Shown in pieces: positions 24,723 to 36,424 of a stretch of 64,000 nt of DNA (the first letter of the stretch is position 1; every line of letters starts with the position of its first letter). The position numbers were made by a program, and so were the translations under genes. This DNA is from Branchiostoma floridae (taxonomy: Eukaryota > Chordata > Leptocardii > Amphioxiformes > Branchiostomatidae), in NCBI RefSeq assembly GCF_000003815.2, contig NC_049980.1, positions 8,791,431-8,855,430 of the forward strand. Direction: 5' to 3'. The notes below the pieces were generated by a model that saw only the letters and a program-made list of their open reading frames with translations, had not been told where the DNA came from and searched no databases.

Positions 24723-25253
24723 AATTGAATAACATTTGCAGCACAAGGCTGAATTGTAGTTTTAACAATAGGTAAAACCTAAAGGGCATATTCTCTAAAG
24801 TAGCTGACATTATAAACATCAAAGTCATAAGACATTGATGAAAAGTGAATGTATTTCGGATTTGCCTCACTGATGGGTGTTCTGTTCTTAGTTGAACCAT
24901 TTCCACCACCATTTCCGCGCCCATCAAAGGACCACATAACGATCGTCTATGGCCGAGGGGTACCTTTTGCGTGAGTCAATAACCACATAAACCATACAGA
25001 ATGGACCTCATGAGAAAACGCGATCTCGAAGTCTGGGTATTATCATATTTCACAAGCAGTCCCCTGAGTGTTTATCCTTTGTTGTTGACTAACATTGATT
25101 TTCTGTGGGATCTTGGTGCAAACTACGAGATAGATATATGAACACACCTGGGACTATGTACAATGTACAATGATTATACTCATCACCGTAGTTAGTAAAT
25201 CTTTTATGTTGTCAAGTTTGAATCGCCCGGCAACGTTCGCTGTGAAATCTTTT

Positions 25254-25566
25254 TAGGTGGGTTCACACATGCGTATATACTCCGTATATCGTCCGTATGT
25301 GGTTTGTATGGACGTTTTAGCCTCTGCCAGGCTCCGCTGGAAAAATAGTAGAAATTTGACAGATATAGCCAGACAACATGCCAGCAGAGTTAGCTGGTCG
25401 CAAGCCATACTCTTCGGACAGCTAACTCATCTGGTATGTTATGCATCTATATCTCTCTAATGTCTTCATACTATTTCTTCACCGACCCGTGGAGCCTGGT
25501 AGAGGCTAAGAATTCCACACGGACCTCATACGGACTTCATTGTATACGGACGTGTGAACCCGGCTT
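25254..25566. mobile_element. Inverted-repeat element (family K)
   Basis: GGTGGGTTCACACATGCGTA on the left faces GGACGTGTGAACCCGGCTT on the right, with internal ATACTCCGTATATCGTCCGT inverted against CCTCATACGGACTTC. A non-autonomous DNA element by structure. Confidence 0.6.
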
Positions 25567-25664
25567 TTGCAGGCGCGAGGCAGACATTTGTGACTATGTA
25601 CGACAAGCTTTTAGGTATCGTTTCAGACTCATCTCAGCGTATTACTCAGCATATTACTGTGCGC

Positions 25665-25698
25665 ACGCACGCACGCACACACACACACGCACACACAT

Positions 25699-25750
<52 letters not shown>

Positions 25751-25855
25751 CTACGCGCGCATACAAACACACACACACACAAACACACGCACACGCACTT
25801 ACACACAGATATACGTACGCGCGCATACACACAAAGACACACGCACACACACGCC
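25665..25855. repeat. (CA)n microsatellite
   Basis: Long, partly pure (CA)n with GCGC and ACG interruptions. The His/Thr-rich open frames here are low-complexity artefacts. Confidence 0.95.
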
Positions 25856-26339
25856 GGTATTCTTGCAATTGCCGTGTAGTCATGATACTGCCATGTAGCC
25901 GTTCTACACGTCGTTAATTTTGGCCTTTTCTTGAAACAGTACTTCTTACCGACTCCCATATTTTCCAGCGTTATCTCATCCGTCTCTTATCTTAATGGAT
26001 CACTTTCCTCGCAAACAACTGGGATTCCGAGACGCGCGCCCTATACTACTTCCCGGGAACTGGCAATTTGACCGGGGAATGTAAAGTTTATTTCCACATC
26101 GTTCCCTTAAGTGTGCTTAAGGTAGGCTGTATGGCGACTAATTACACGGCGCACCGTCGGGGGTCGAGGATTTATCTCCTTTCAATTGATCGTCTGTATC
26201 GGGGTGACGAGGTTGTGGAGTCAGTGACGCAGGAGGGGGGTTATTGATCACATCTTAGCTCTGATGGGTCAGATGGCTCGATCGTTCCGCCATCTCATCC
26301 CTCATCTTCGTCAAATTGATGAAAAAAGACAGTACTTAT

Positions 26340-26877
26340 TAAGGCCATTTCACACGAGAATCGGAATGAGCCGGAAAGCAGTTTGAAAAAGATTCGTATA
26401 TTCCTGGAAATTCGTAGTGTATTCCAGTAATGCTCACTGCATTCCAGATACTTGTGCCTATTCTTATGGCCGTCCCGAATGTTTTTGTCATGCTTAAAAC
26501 TTTCGAGGTGCATTTGAGGTGGAGAAATATCGAACGGCATTCAATGTGTATTCTAACTATTTTAACTGCAGTGCGATTGAATTCTAAGGCATTCCAACAT
26601 TATTCGAAGCGTTCTGATATCACTCGATGGAGAAGCGACCGGCCACAGGAATGAACACAAATATCTGGAATGCAGTGAGAATTGCACTACGAATACCCAG
26701 GAACATACCCAAGAATTTTTATTCGGACGACATTCCGGCTCATTCCGCCTCTCGTGTGAAGAGGTATTAGGTCCATTTGGAATTCCCACCCGAATGCGGC
26801 ACGAATTTTGCAAATTCTTCATTCCGGTTGGTTCTGCTTGATTCCTGCTGATTCATTTTCAGTGTGAAGGCCCTATT
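26340..26877. mobile_element. Family E element, copy 2
   Basis: TTAAGGCCATTTCACACGAG at the left and AGTGTGAAGGCCCTATTA at the right, with the same GGAAT/ATTCC-rich interior as 5274-5823. Confidence 0.7.
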
Positions 26878-27869
26878 ACCACGGTACACTTTGCAGAACT
26901 ATGGACCAAAAGTTCAGTGTCCATCTTTCATGACAAGTTGTAAGAACTTCCATAAAAAAAGCTCTGTATTCCGCTTCTCTTTTCCATCTCCATTATGTCA
27001 CCATGAGGTCATTAGCATCCATTATTCCTAATACCTGCATTTATATCCAGAACAGCCACGCTGTGTATCAAATACAACCAGGTCTCTCAGCCGTACAGTC
27101 GGCTTTCTTGGTGCTTACATGACGCATATCCGATGACAGTACAATGAGATGATGGAAAGCCACTAACGGACGGCTTGGGCCACTTGGAAATCTACTCTGC
27201 ACTTAAAGTGATCCAAGGAGCAACATCACCGCGGGTGTTGTCTTAAAGGCTGATTTGGAAGCTTTTCTTGTAGGTTTAATATCAAGGTAATGTCCCCATG
27301 GGGGGATACCTGTTCCCAGGAGCCGCACGAGCGGGATGAAAGTGGTTTATATTGGAGAGAGGTGCCGCTTCGTGTGTGTAAGAACAGAGTCGACAACTTT
27401 GCAATTGGATCAGTTCGCCGTTAGCCAAGTATCGCATGAGTGAGTGATGATCATTTATCACAAGGCTTGCCTGTTCCGGTCCCAGGGGAACATTAGGGTA
27501 CCCGTGGGAGATCTTCAACAGGTGAGTAAGAGTGAACGGGTTAGAGTGGAGTAAGTTAGAATGGGGTGCATTTGAGGATACAGGTGACAGCGGGAGGGTT
27601 TGATTTATGGTGCTACCTTTGCTTGTGAGATTTTTTACTTGTGGATACCTCTGTGCCTGTGTAGTACGGGCACGGCAGAAAGTTGCATCGGTCCTCAGGA
27701 CTTGGCCAGGAGAATCTCAATATATCTCCATTCGTTCGCCATGAAGCTTTTTTTACTACATGATTGATTATGTACCAGTTACCCCTTTTACCGACCAAAT
27801 CTTCCAGGGCAAAAGCAACCGTGACTGTACTCAGGCAATCAGTACTAGTGCATACCAAAGACAGAAAAG
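26878..27869. other. Intergenic, nothing recognised
   Basis: Minus-strand frames of about 80 codons at 27282 and 27613 show no family resemblance. I see no reliable exon. Confidence 0.4.
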
Positions 27870-28037
27870 TGAATGAATGAATGAATGAATGAATGAACGA
27901 ACGAACGAACGAAAGAATAAATGAATGAATGAATGAATGAATGAATGAATGAATGAATGAATGAATGAATGAATGAATGAATGAATGAATGAATGAATGA
28001 ATGAATGAATGAATGAATGAATGAATGAATGAATGAT
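27870..28037. repeat. (GAAT)n tetranucleotide microsatellite
   Basis: About 40 units of GAAT, with a short internal patch of GAAC and one GAAA near 27895-27915. Long and almost pure, so likely length-polymorphic. Confidence 0.95.
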
Positions 28038-28097
28038 CTTGCCGGCTCTGCAGAACTGAGCTAAGACCAGCAGATTCTGAACGAATGCTTGTATTGG

Positions 28098-28272
28098 GTC
28101 ATATTTCCAAATCGGCGCCCGGTCGGGCAGCTTGCAGGAACGAAAAGCAGGATATAAAAGAAACGAAACACATAAACGTTAAAAAAATGCTGTGAGCATA
28201 ATTCTTGATTATTTTCTTGAGCTACACTTTTTTTCGTTCCCGCAAACACCGTAGCACAAGGGTGGTATGTGA
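28098..28272. mobile_element. Family A element, copy 9
   Basis: TCATATTTCCAAATCGGCGC at the left, with interior AATGCTGTGAGCATAATTCT and TTTTTTCGTTCCCGC. The right end is decayed (GGTATGTGAC). Confidence 0.65.
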
Positions 28273-28482
28273 CTCTAAACTTGAAAGGCAATATTTTTTG
28301 CAAAAATGTAGAATGTTTTCCCTCTAGCCTTGTGTCAAGCTATTCGCACATAATACTATATCATTAGGCTCGCCTCAAAGTAATGTGTGCGCGTGAAAAA
28401 CATTGGGGTTTTGAATAGCCCAGGTAGCCAGGTCTAGAGCATAGCTCAGCCTTTTTCGTAAACCCTTTCTGCTAATGCTAAC

Positions 28483-29035
28483 GTCACATTTGCACAAAGG
28501 GGCCCGGCCGGGTAGGTTAGGGGCTGAATTGTTGCACTTTCGGGCGGGTCCCCGTGAGACCCCCGGCGGCTGCCGGGCTATTTTGGGGCTCGGGCGGGGC
28601 CCCGGTTGATTCTAAGTCGGACATAAAATCAACCGGGGCCCGGGCAGGAAAATACGCCGAATCAAAGCCGTCAACTAACCGTGGACACATCGGCAGGGTC
28701 CCCTACAGTACCTACCCGGTACCCGCTCGGTACTCCGACGGTACTGTACGGTACAAGCCCAACCTTCTTGCATTACAAACTATTGCATCCGTTATGTCAT
28801 CCCGGAACACCGCCGGGGCCGCTGACGGGTCCCTCGGTCATCAATCAGGACAATTTGGGCCATGGTCACATTTCCACATAGGGACCCTGCCGGGTAATTT
28901 ACGGACTGTTTTTTGGCTCTTCCGGTCGGGGTCCTGCTGGTCTCCCAGCGGCTTCCGGGTTATTTTTGGTCTCGGGCGGGGCCCCGGTTGGTTTTAAGTC
29001 GGACTTAAAATGAACCGGGGTCCCGGCGGGAAAAT
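28483..29035. mobile_element. Two GC-rich elements of family B in tandem
   Basis: Two units (28483 to about 28850, and about 28860-29035) each start near GTCACATTT. Each carries a CTGCTGG/CGGCTGCCGGG-type middle and ends with a strong palindrome. The palindromes are at 28596-28642 and 28977-29022, with arms of GGGGCCCCGGTTG then TTTAAGTC and its complement. Either could form a hairpin of more than 20 bp. The 147-codon frame across them is incidental. Confidence 0.65.
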
Positions 29036-29444
29036 CATTAATGAAATATCATCAGTAAAACATTCATTTTCTACTCTTCTCAATGGAAGGTCCCACACGC
29101 ATAAGGCGCATAAAGGACTTAAAGTCGCAAGATCTAGAATGTTCTCGCATTTATAGCTTGCTCATCAGCGTATCGTAGACCCAAAAACATGGTTCGGAGC
29201 CTAACCCAACATCTTCTTCTCTGGCACTACCGTTGCGCTTGTCTCTCCTCTTCCACTACCCATGTAGCAAGAACAAGGATGAAACGGTGACGACCCGTCG
29301 CCACCCTCAGCCTGAGCTGAGCAAGCGGATTGTGCTCACCCTGTCAGTCGAAGTGCAGTGGCATTCTCCGCTTCTAGTAGTGTTAGTACCTCGTGGCACA
29401 GTTGCAAAAGTCAACGAAGACGAGCCAAACAATGCTCGAGCCGC

Positions 29445-29464
29445 CCCCCCCCCCCCCCCCCCCC
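29445..29464. repeat. Poly-C tract
   Basis: A run of about 20 C within otherwise unique sequence. Confidence 0.95.
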
Positions 29465-29469
29465 AAAGA

Positions 29470-29815
29470 AAACATGATGGCCGTGGTCCGTGGGGCGTAA
29501 GACAGGGACCATACAATTATTTACAAGGGGTGAATCGGCCGACCCACTGCCAGACCCCTACGGGGTACCCGTGGACATCCACAGGGCAGCTCACGGTTGC
29601 CTGACGAACATCGAGCAATAAAGGGTTAAAGCATACGACTATTGCACGGAAGCCACCGGAATGCCCACCGGAGCCCCCCGGGACCTCTAACGGGACGCGT
29701 GAAGAAAAAATGATTTGTGACTACGTGAGGCGATGTCTTCCCGGCTTCATAGCCCGGCCGGGGCCTACATCGGTTAGACACCGCGCGGATCCCCTATGTA
29801 ATGTGACGTAGGCCT
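29470..29815. mobile_element. GC-rich family B-like element
   Basis: GTGGTCCGTGGGGCGTA, CCCCTACGGGGTACCCGTGG, CACCGGAGCCCCCCGGGACC and a final CCCGGCCGGGGCC then ATGTGACGTAGGCC resemble the other GC-rich blocks. The boundaries are approximate. Confidence 0.45.
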
Positions 29816-29879
29816 AAGAGGAAGAAAGAAAAGAAATACACCAGCAAAAACAATTTTCTCCTTCGGGAAAACATAACTT

Positions 29880-30477
29880 AAGCCCCCTTCACACGAGAGC
29901 ACGAATGAGCCGGAATGCCGTCCGAATGAAATTTTTTATTCTATTCGTGGCAATTCCTCGCAATTCGTACTGTATTCTAAAAATTCTTACTGCATTCGAG
30001 ATATTCGTCCCCGTTCTTTTGGCTGGCTCGAAAGTTTTTGACATGTTAAAAACTGTCGAGGTGCATTCGAAGTGGAGAAATATCGAATGGCATTCGTAGT
30101 GGATTCTTAGTGTATTCTAACTATTATGACTGCATTTTGACCGCATTCTACGGCATTCTAACATTATTCGAAACATTCTTATCTCATTCGATGGAGAACC
30201 GAAACGGCAAGCCACCTCGAATCCTGCCAGAATGTGGCCGAAAGAATATTTCGAGTGCCGTAAGAATGTGTAGAATGCACTACGAATTCACAGGAATAGA
30301 CAAGAATTTTCATTCTGACGGCATTCTGGCTCATTCCTTCTCGTGTCAAGGGGATTTAAGGCCCATTTGGAATTCCCACCCGAATGGCCCCGAATGTGAC
30401 ACGAAGTTTGCAAATACTTCATTCCGGCTGATTCGGCTTGATTCCTCCTAATTCGATTTCCGTGTGAAGGCCCTATA
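29880..30477. mobile_element. Family E element, copy 3
   Basis: TTAAGCCCCCTTCACACGAG at the left and CGTGTGAAGGCCCTATAA at the right, with interior AACATTATTCGAAACATTCT as in copy 1. Confidence 0.7.
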
Positions 30478-31087
30478 ACACTGGAACAGAATAAATCGTC
30501 AGTTGGTGGCAAATCCACATTCTGTGTTAGGCACTATGATGAATACGTCTTGCATTCACAGAGTTGTATTCTAAGAAGACTGAATAATACTTGCAATTTC
30601 CTCTCAGTCTCCCTTATCAAATCTTAACTTGATGGAATCTCACAATGCTGTACAAATAGCGATGATATCGGTTGGTAGTACAATCATACGCTTCGGTGCA
30701 AGATCAGCCCATACCGTAAGCAAGACGGATGCCATGCGTAAGTACGCACACGTCTTGTAAAGTAAGATTGATAAACTAGACTGTTGAGGTGCGCGAGTGA
30801 ACCCGCCTACGCACACGGTACGAACCCGGTTTAACCTACCGATAGGACATGCGGTAAGCGGGCGGTAAGCCGGAACCAAGGGTCCGGGCTTACATCCGGA
30901 TTTACCGCAAGTCTGACCTTACAAAGACAGTTAACAAGAATTCACTGTTACAGTCTCTCCCCGAAAGATCATATACTTACTTTATCTAAAATACAAACAG
31001 GATGTCATCTCGAGTGGGTTCGTCAGTCTGAAGTGACAAGTAGAGCTGTGGCTCAGAGCAATTTGCGCTTTGCTAAGGATAAATTTG
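30478..31087. other. Intergenic, nothing recognised
   Basis: The sequence around 30785-30900 has short inverted GCGGTAAGC/TTACCGC units. No gene seen. Confidence 0.4.
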
Positions 31088-31328
31088 GTATCTCACTGCA
31101 CTTGGGACACCGGTGCGGCACTGCGGGGTTCGTTCACTGCGGCGCTGTTGTGTAATTTTCTCCATTTTTTTTATAACTTAGATATTACGTAATACGTAAA
31201 AGTATGACTTACAAGACAACAAATTACACAAAACATAAGAAATTAGTTCTTGATCTCTAGCTAGAATTCGTTGAGTATATTTCGAACCTCGCAGTGCCGC
31301 ATTGGTGCCCCAAGTGCAGTCAGATACC
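31088..31328. mobile_element. Inverted-repeat element, family G, copy 2
   Basis: The terminal repeats are about 39 bp. GGTATCTCACTGCACTTGGG continues to TGCGGCACTGCG on the left (31088-31126), and its complement lies on the right (31290-31328), differing at only a few bases. The interior ACGTAAAAGTATGACTTACA and GACAACAAATTACACAAAAC segments match the elements at 10657 and 36008. Confidence 0.75.
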
Positions 31329-31600
31329 ACCTTTCAAGTACGCCTGGGACGAAAATAATTTTCTAGTTGCTAATGTGCGAGCTTCTTCCACAACCTGGTA
31401 GATGATATCTCCACCATGCAGGTTTTTGGAATGTCGTATTTAAGTCAGCATAACGGTCTCGTGCTATCTGGCACACTGAGCCATCATATCAGCGTGTGCA
31501 TTGGATCTTGAGGATCCTGAGGATCTTTGAGTGGTGATGTTTTGTGGCGAATTATCGGGAACAGCCTTCCAAGAAAGGTACTACGGCTCGCTGGACATAA

Positions 31601-31960
31601 TTGCCTTGTTGTGTAACAAATTACCTGGTCGCATGGTTCACACGTTTCCTGATCGCATACGTTGATACTGCGTTGCGTCTGAAACTACGAACTTCAAACT
31701 CTGCAAGAACCCGCGGAAGCAAAGCATCCTTTTTGCTCCATAATCCACCTATTATTAGGAGTTCCACGCTGGGAGCTTCTTTCCTAGAACTACATCGTTA
31801 TAAGATTCCACGGACTTGCTTCCCTGTACATGTGTGCTACAATCTTTTTAAGTCAAGGGTTAACAGACATCTTTCTTCACAATACAGTATTGTAACCCAA
31901 AACGCCTGATGAGTGGCTCCTTGAGCCTTGTTTTGCGGTGAAGCCTAAGTAAGTAAAAAA
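31601..31960 (+). pseudogene. Decayed 3' end of a non-LTR retrotransposon
   Basis: The 102-codon frame ends with LFKSRVNRHLSSQ, which resembles the last residues of the reverse-transcriptase ORF of CR1/L2-type elements (an F-K-x-R-x-N-x-H-L ending). About 25 bp after the stop the sequence passes to GTGAAGCCTAAGTAAGTAAA, the kind of short tandem tail that ends such elements. No catalytic core is present, so this is a 5'-truncated remnant. The family call is by eye. Confidence 0.4.
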
Positions 31961-33013
31961 ACAACAACTGCGCATTGTACATAGGATTTCAACACCTTCA
32001 CGCAATGTTGTAGAATGTATATCTTTCTTCTTTTGGCGACCGCAAACGTTACTTCTATATTTAGGTTTTCAAAAGCGACTGAAACAACTTTGGGCGTATT
32101 CATCAGGTCAATGCGCGAATATGCAAACGTTCCCTTTTGAAATTATGAAATTGGATTTTACAGTAATTGAATGAATGCTTTCTATAAGTGATATGTTTGA
32201 TCATATTTCCACATTCATTAGACAGAATGAAGGCAGCAGGGTGACCTAGAATTCCAATGGTAGCCGTTTGGGGGTCCCATTTTGAATGGCGATGATGTCA
32301 TTGTCCAAATGCCTGTGTGTGTCCGATAGTCCTGACGACTGTTAAACCAGGGGATGATCTAATTTGAAAAGCCTCATGGCGTCAATGGTTTACAGACTAC
32401 CAAGATATAATTAATTTATAACCAGAAAGCAGATTGCTACACACAGTTATTAAAAGGCTGAATGATAATGGATTATATGTATTTACTGCCGAGTGTAGAT
32501 AGAAAAGCAATTGAAGTACAGTCGTTTGCAATTGCTATGTCAAAGAGTTGTCCTTGAAATCCGAACTGAGTGCAATTTGTTTTGGGTTTGTTTCTGTTTT
32601 GTACTCATATGAGGCTTATCAACCCTGAAATACTTCTTTTTAGCGTGTATGGGTGTCAGCGAATCTCAATCCAACGGAAGCGATCTATACCTGGAGAGCC
32701 AAAAAGTGAAATGGCCGGCACCAAGGCTTGAAATTATCTTCAGAAACTGGTTATCTACACATGCAAAAGCCTTCCACATCGGTTCCCCGAACAAAAATTA
32801 TATGTCTTGCTATTACATTGCACAGATTCTTGCTAATGGTCACATTTTGTTTTCGTAGGAGGCATTTAGACACACTCCGGGAAAGAGAACAGCCATCAGG
32901 TACAGGGGTGAAGTAGAGTGTGTAATGAAGTGAGTACATCAACTGGACAAACAACTGTAGTTGCAAACGGATCTGGTCAACGGACGAACTGAACGATGTG
33001 GACAACGCAGAGG
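31961..33013. other. Upstream region of the GnRH-receptor-like gene
   Basis: No confident exon is visible. A polypyrimidine tract ending TTTTCGTAG at about 32859 could be the 3' splice site of a 5' untranslated exon running into the first coding exon. I see no clear TATA or CCAAT arrangement. Confidence 0.35.
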
Positions 33014-33067
33014 TAGTTTCAACGAAGAAATTTGAAGACTTTAGCGGGACAGTTCAACGCCTACAAT

Positions 33068-35321
33068 ATGGTGAACGCTTCAGAAACTCAGCCGACGCTT
33101 TGTCCGTCATCGAATGTCACCAATGCGTCAACTTCGGCATGTTTCAACGTGTCAGACGTTCAGGGAAACGGACCGGGTACGAATACGACCACATTTTCCC
33201 TGCCGTACCCTCTACCAGTGTTCGACTACCCTGCAAAAGTGCGCGTCATCGTGACGTTCGTGCTGTGCTTCGCTTCACTCGTCGGCAACCTGCTGGTCTT
33301 CATCACGATGTTCCGAAATCGCGCCAGGAAGTCTCGCGTGAACTTGCTCATCATGCACCTGGCCGTGGCCGACATCTTCATGACGTTAATCGTGATGCCG
33401 CTAGATGGCGTGTGGAACTTGACGGTCCAGTGGTACGCTGGTGACGTGGCTTGCCGGATCCTGCAGTTCCTGAAGCTGTGGGCGCTGTACGCGTCTACCT
33501 TCATCCTGGTGGTCATCAGTATCGACCGTTGTATGGCCATCCTGCGTCCCCTCAGCTCGGCAAATGGCTACAAAAGGGGCAAGATCATGGTCGGCATCGC
33601 CTGGGGGGCCGGTGCGGTCCTCAGTACACCCCAGGTAGGCATTAAAAACTTAGCTGTATTGAGTCCTCTCAAGGAAGTTGTGTTCTCTTAGCTCTAGGTT
33701 TGTGGTTAGGCTAACTCAAAAAGTTACGAGTAGGAAAATGGGCGAAATTTCATTGTTTCATAATGTGTAGTTTACGCGCTGTCTTTTTGCACTTTCCGGC
33801 GTGACCCCTACATGGCCCCGTGGGACATCCGGAGGCTATCAAGCTATTTTGGGGCACGGCTGGGCCCCTGGATTTCATAAATATGTTATGCTACAAATTA
33901 TATGAATATGTTATGGACAAATTTGTGGCTTCAGATCTCGAGTCCGACCGGGACTCTACGGGCATCGGTGCAAATAGAGATAAAACTTTGATGGTGGTAG
34001 TCATGCATCTTGACTTCTCTGCATATACAGGCCGTCATCTGGCACCTGATCCACGTGCACCCGACGCCGATGGTGACCTTTATCCAGTGTTCCACGCACG
34101 GCTTCTACACCGCCGACTGGCAGGAGCAGCTGTACAACGCATGCGTGTTCTTCCTGGTCTTCATCTTCCCGCTCACCATCATGATCACGTGCTACCTCCT
34201 GATCCTGGTCAAAATCACCCGCAAGTACCGGGAACTCACAGGTCAGTAGGGTGGAGTTAGCGATGTAGTTTTCAATAAGCCCTTTCACAGAGATAAGAAC
34301 GCATGTGCGGCGACAGGAATTCAAGGTAATATGTCAAAGGGTACACGTTAGGCCCCGAAATTGTAAGCAGTCGAAGGCTTGTCTCGACCATTGCATAACA
34401 GTGTCCAGACGGGTTTTGTTTTCAATTTCGGGGCCTTACACTTTGACATATTACCGATTCATTACTTAAAATTCCTATCGCCGCACATGCATTCTAACCA
34501 CTATGAATTGGCGTATTCAAGGGTGGTGTTGGCGTATTCATTTTACAGGCTCTTTATCTGCTTGTACAAAGTAAATCTAAAAATTCCGCAGAATCACGCT
34601 CATATTTCCAGGACTATGATTGCTCTGAATTTGAGCTTTTAGCTTCGCCAAGGTTATTTTTATCCTGATTTAGGGCCAAAGGTCCCTGGATATACTTTTA
34701 AGTAGTGTGAATGAAATTAAGTTGTATGTTGTGGAAACTGAAGACATCCAATCAGTGTTGTAAGTTGTCACCACAACAAATCAGTGAGAGGTGGTAGAAG
34801 ATACCACTCGATGAAGAGCGCCAATCACTAAATCCTATCTATAGAATTTTACGAATTGAATGTCTAATCAAATTGTTTGATATCCAGATCCAACAGCCAA
34901 TCAAGACAACATACTGCGCCATTCCGGGTCTGCCCGCCTGGCCAAGGCCAAGGACAGAACCTGGCTGATGACCTTTGTCATCGTGTCGGCTTTCGTCATC
35001 AACTGGTCCCCTTATTACGTCATCTCCATCTGGTACCTGGTGGACAAGTCCATGGTGCACTACATCTCCAAGTCCGCCAGCCACACCCTCTTCATCTTCG
35101 GCCTGACCAACCCCTGCCTCGACCCGCTCATCTACGGCCTGTTCTCCATCAACTTCTCGCGAGAGTTCCGGCGGTGCTGCGGCTTCTTGAAGCGGCGGGA
35201 CCTGGCCAATGAGAGCCCGTACACCATGCTGACCGTGGTCGGTGCACACGGGGACACGGCCGGGACCAGAATGACGCCGTCAGTGTCAGCCAGTGCTCAG
35301 TTCATCAGCACACCCACCTGA
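33068..35321 (+). CDS. GnRH-receptor-like G-protein-coupled receptor
   Basis: Three coding exons: 33068-33634, 34031-34241 and 34888-35321, all with GT/AG junctions and matching phases, giving 403 aa. I start at ATG 33068 because an in-frame TAG lies at 33014 with no other ATG between. The N-terminus has five N-glycosylation-type sites (NAS, NVT, NAS, NVS, NTT). All seven membrane helices can be followed. TM1 has VGNLL and TM2 has LAVAD. The extracellular segment DGVWNLTVQWYAGDVAC is nearly diagnostic of GnRH receptors. TM3 ends ISIDRC in place of DRY, and TM7 has NPCLDPLIYG. A C-terminal tail with a CC pair follows helix 8. The tail and the Asp in both TM2 and TM7 are unlike mammalian GnRHR1. 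Ligand choice within the GnRH/AKH/corazonin-related group cannot be told from this. Confidence 0.9.
33797..33985. mobile_element. GC-rich family B fragment in GPCR intron 1
   Basis: CGTGACCCCTACATGGCCCC, then GCTATTTTGGGGCACGG and GAGTCCGACCGGGACTC recall the family B blocks. It lies wholly within the first intron. Confidence 0.4.
34301..34490. mobile_element. Foldback element in GPCR intron 2
   Basis: GCATGTGCGGCGACAGGAAT on the left is inverted against ATTCCTATCGCCGCACATGC on the right. The inner parts also pair (GGCCCCGAAATTG and CAATTTCGGGGCC; ATATGTCAAAG and CTTTGACATAT). It is a 190-bp hairpin-forming element with no coding capacity. Confidence 0.7.
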
Positions 35322-35482
35322 GACGTCTAGACCGTCAGCGTCTTTTCTGAGCCCCTTCACTTTTCTTGAATTTTAGAGCTGGCCTAGATCTTACATTCTC
35401 TTCCTCCGTTGATCGACTTTGTGGCCTTTAATTTAAGACACATCCGTCTTATAAGTACAAATTGCGAGAAGTCATTTGTTCT

Positions 35483-35488
35483 AATAAA
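35483..35488 (+). terminator. Polyadenylation signal of the GPCR gene
   Basis: AATAAA 162 bp after the stop codon, followed within 20 bp by a T-rich stretch (ACATTTGTTTGCG). Its position suits a short 3' untranslated region. Confidence 0.6.
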
Positions 35489-35517
35489 CTTTACATTTGT
35501 TTGCGTCTACATTCCAA

Positions 35518-35885
35518 GAAACAGATTCCTGTCCTTGAGAAACAGATCTCTAACTAAAATAGGTCCCTGACATTGAGAAACATATCTCTGACCTTGTGGA
35601 ACAGATCTCCGACCAAAACTGATCTCTAATCTCAGACCAGAATAGACCCTGATAAACAGATCTCTACCTTGAGAAATAGATCTCTGACTAAAACAGATCT
35701 CTGGCCTTGAGAAATAGATCTCTGACTAAAACAGATCTCTGGCCTTGAGAAATAGATCTCTGACTAAAACAGATCACTGGCCTTGAGAAATAGATCTCTG
35801 ACTAAAACAGATCTCTGGCCTTGAGAAACAGACCGTACCTCCGACCAAAATAGATCTCTAATTATCTCTGACCATATAGATCTTG
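35518..35885. repeat. Minisatellite of AGATCTCTGRCY units
   Basis: Direct repeats of about 46 bp built from two similar halves, GACTAAAACAGATCTCTGG and CCTTGAGAAATAGATCTCT, with the cleanest units at 35690-35830. It begins about 30 bp beyond the GPCR polyadenylation signal. Confidence 0.85.
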
Positions 35886-36007
35886 ACAGTAAAGTGAGCT
35901 TGAAGAAAGACACAATCACCTGTAGATTTTGAGGGACTTGTTTGGACAAAATAAGAACGATTAAAATAAAATTAAAATAACGATTTTCTTGGTTTAATCT
36001 TCCTCAT

Positions 36008-36248
36008 GCCCCCTTTCCACTAGGACGGCGATCGTGCTGCGCTCTCACTGCGACCTAAATAACATATGTGAAACCTTCGCTTTCACACTGCGTATATCAT
36101 AGAAAACGTAAAAGTGTGATTGAGAAGACAACAAAACACACAAAGTGTAACAAGATTCGTTTATTTTCGATGCCATTCGTTGAACGATGTGTCAAATTGT
36201 ATGTCGCAGCGAGAGCGCCGCGAGAGCGCCGTCCTAGTGGAAAGGGGG
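36008..36248. mobile_element. Inverted-repeat element, family G, copy 3
   Basis: The terminal repeat CCCCCTTTCCACTAGGACGGCG is matched perfectly by its complement ending at 36248. The interior ACGTAAAAGTGTGATTGAGA and GACAACAAAACACACAAAGTG segments are shared with 31088-31328. Confidence 0.8.
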
Positions 36249-36424
36249 TATTAAACAGAAGTTCTCTCGATTGGAAAGGAGTGGTATGCGTTGCCTGCTT
36301 GACTCCTTGATGGCGTCATGACAACGACTTTGTGATAAAAGGAAAGATTGGGACTAGTAGTCATTATTCACCCAATGTGAAATATAAACTTGATTCAAAT
36401 TGTGAGATTGGTGTAATACTATTT

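Noticed and set aside
25436-25879. 147-codon open frame with His/Thr repeats
   Set aside because: It is made by a (CA)n tract joined to a mobile element, with no real protein features.
28554-28997. 147-codon Gly/Pro-rich frame
   Set aside because: It spans two GC-rich mobile elements. GC-rich DNA gives long frames by composition.
32998-33444. 148-codon plus frame overlapping the GPCR first exon
   Set aside because: It is a shadow of the receptor in another frame. The receptor frame carries all membrane helices and motifs.
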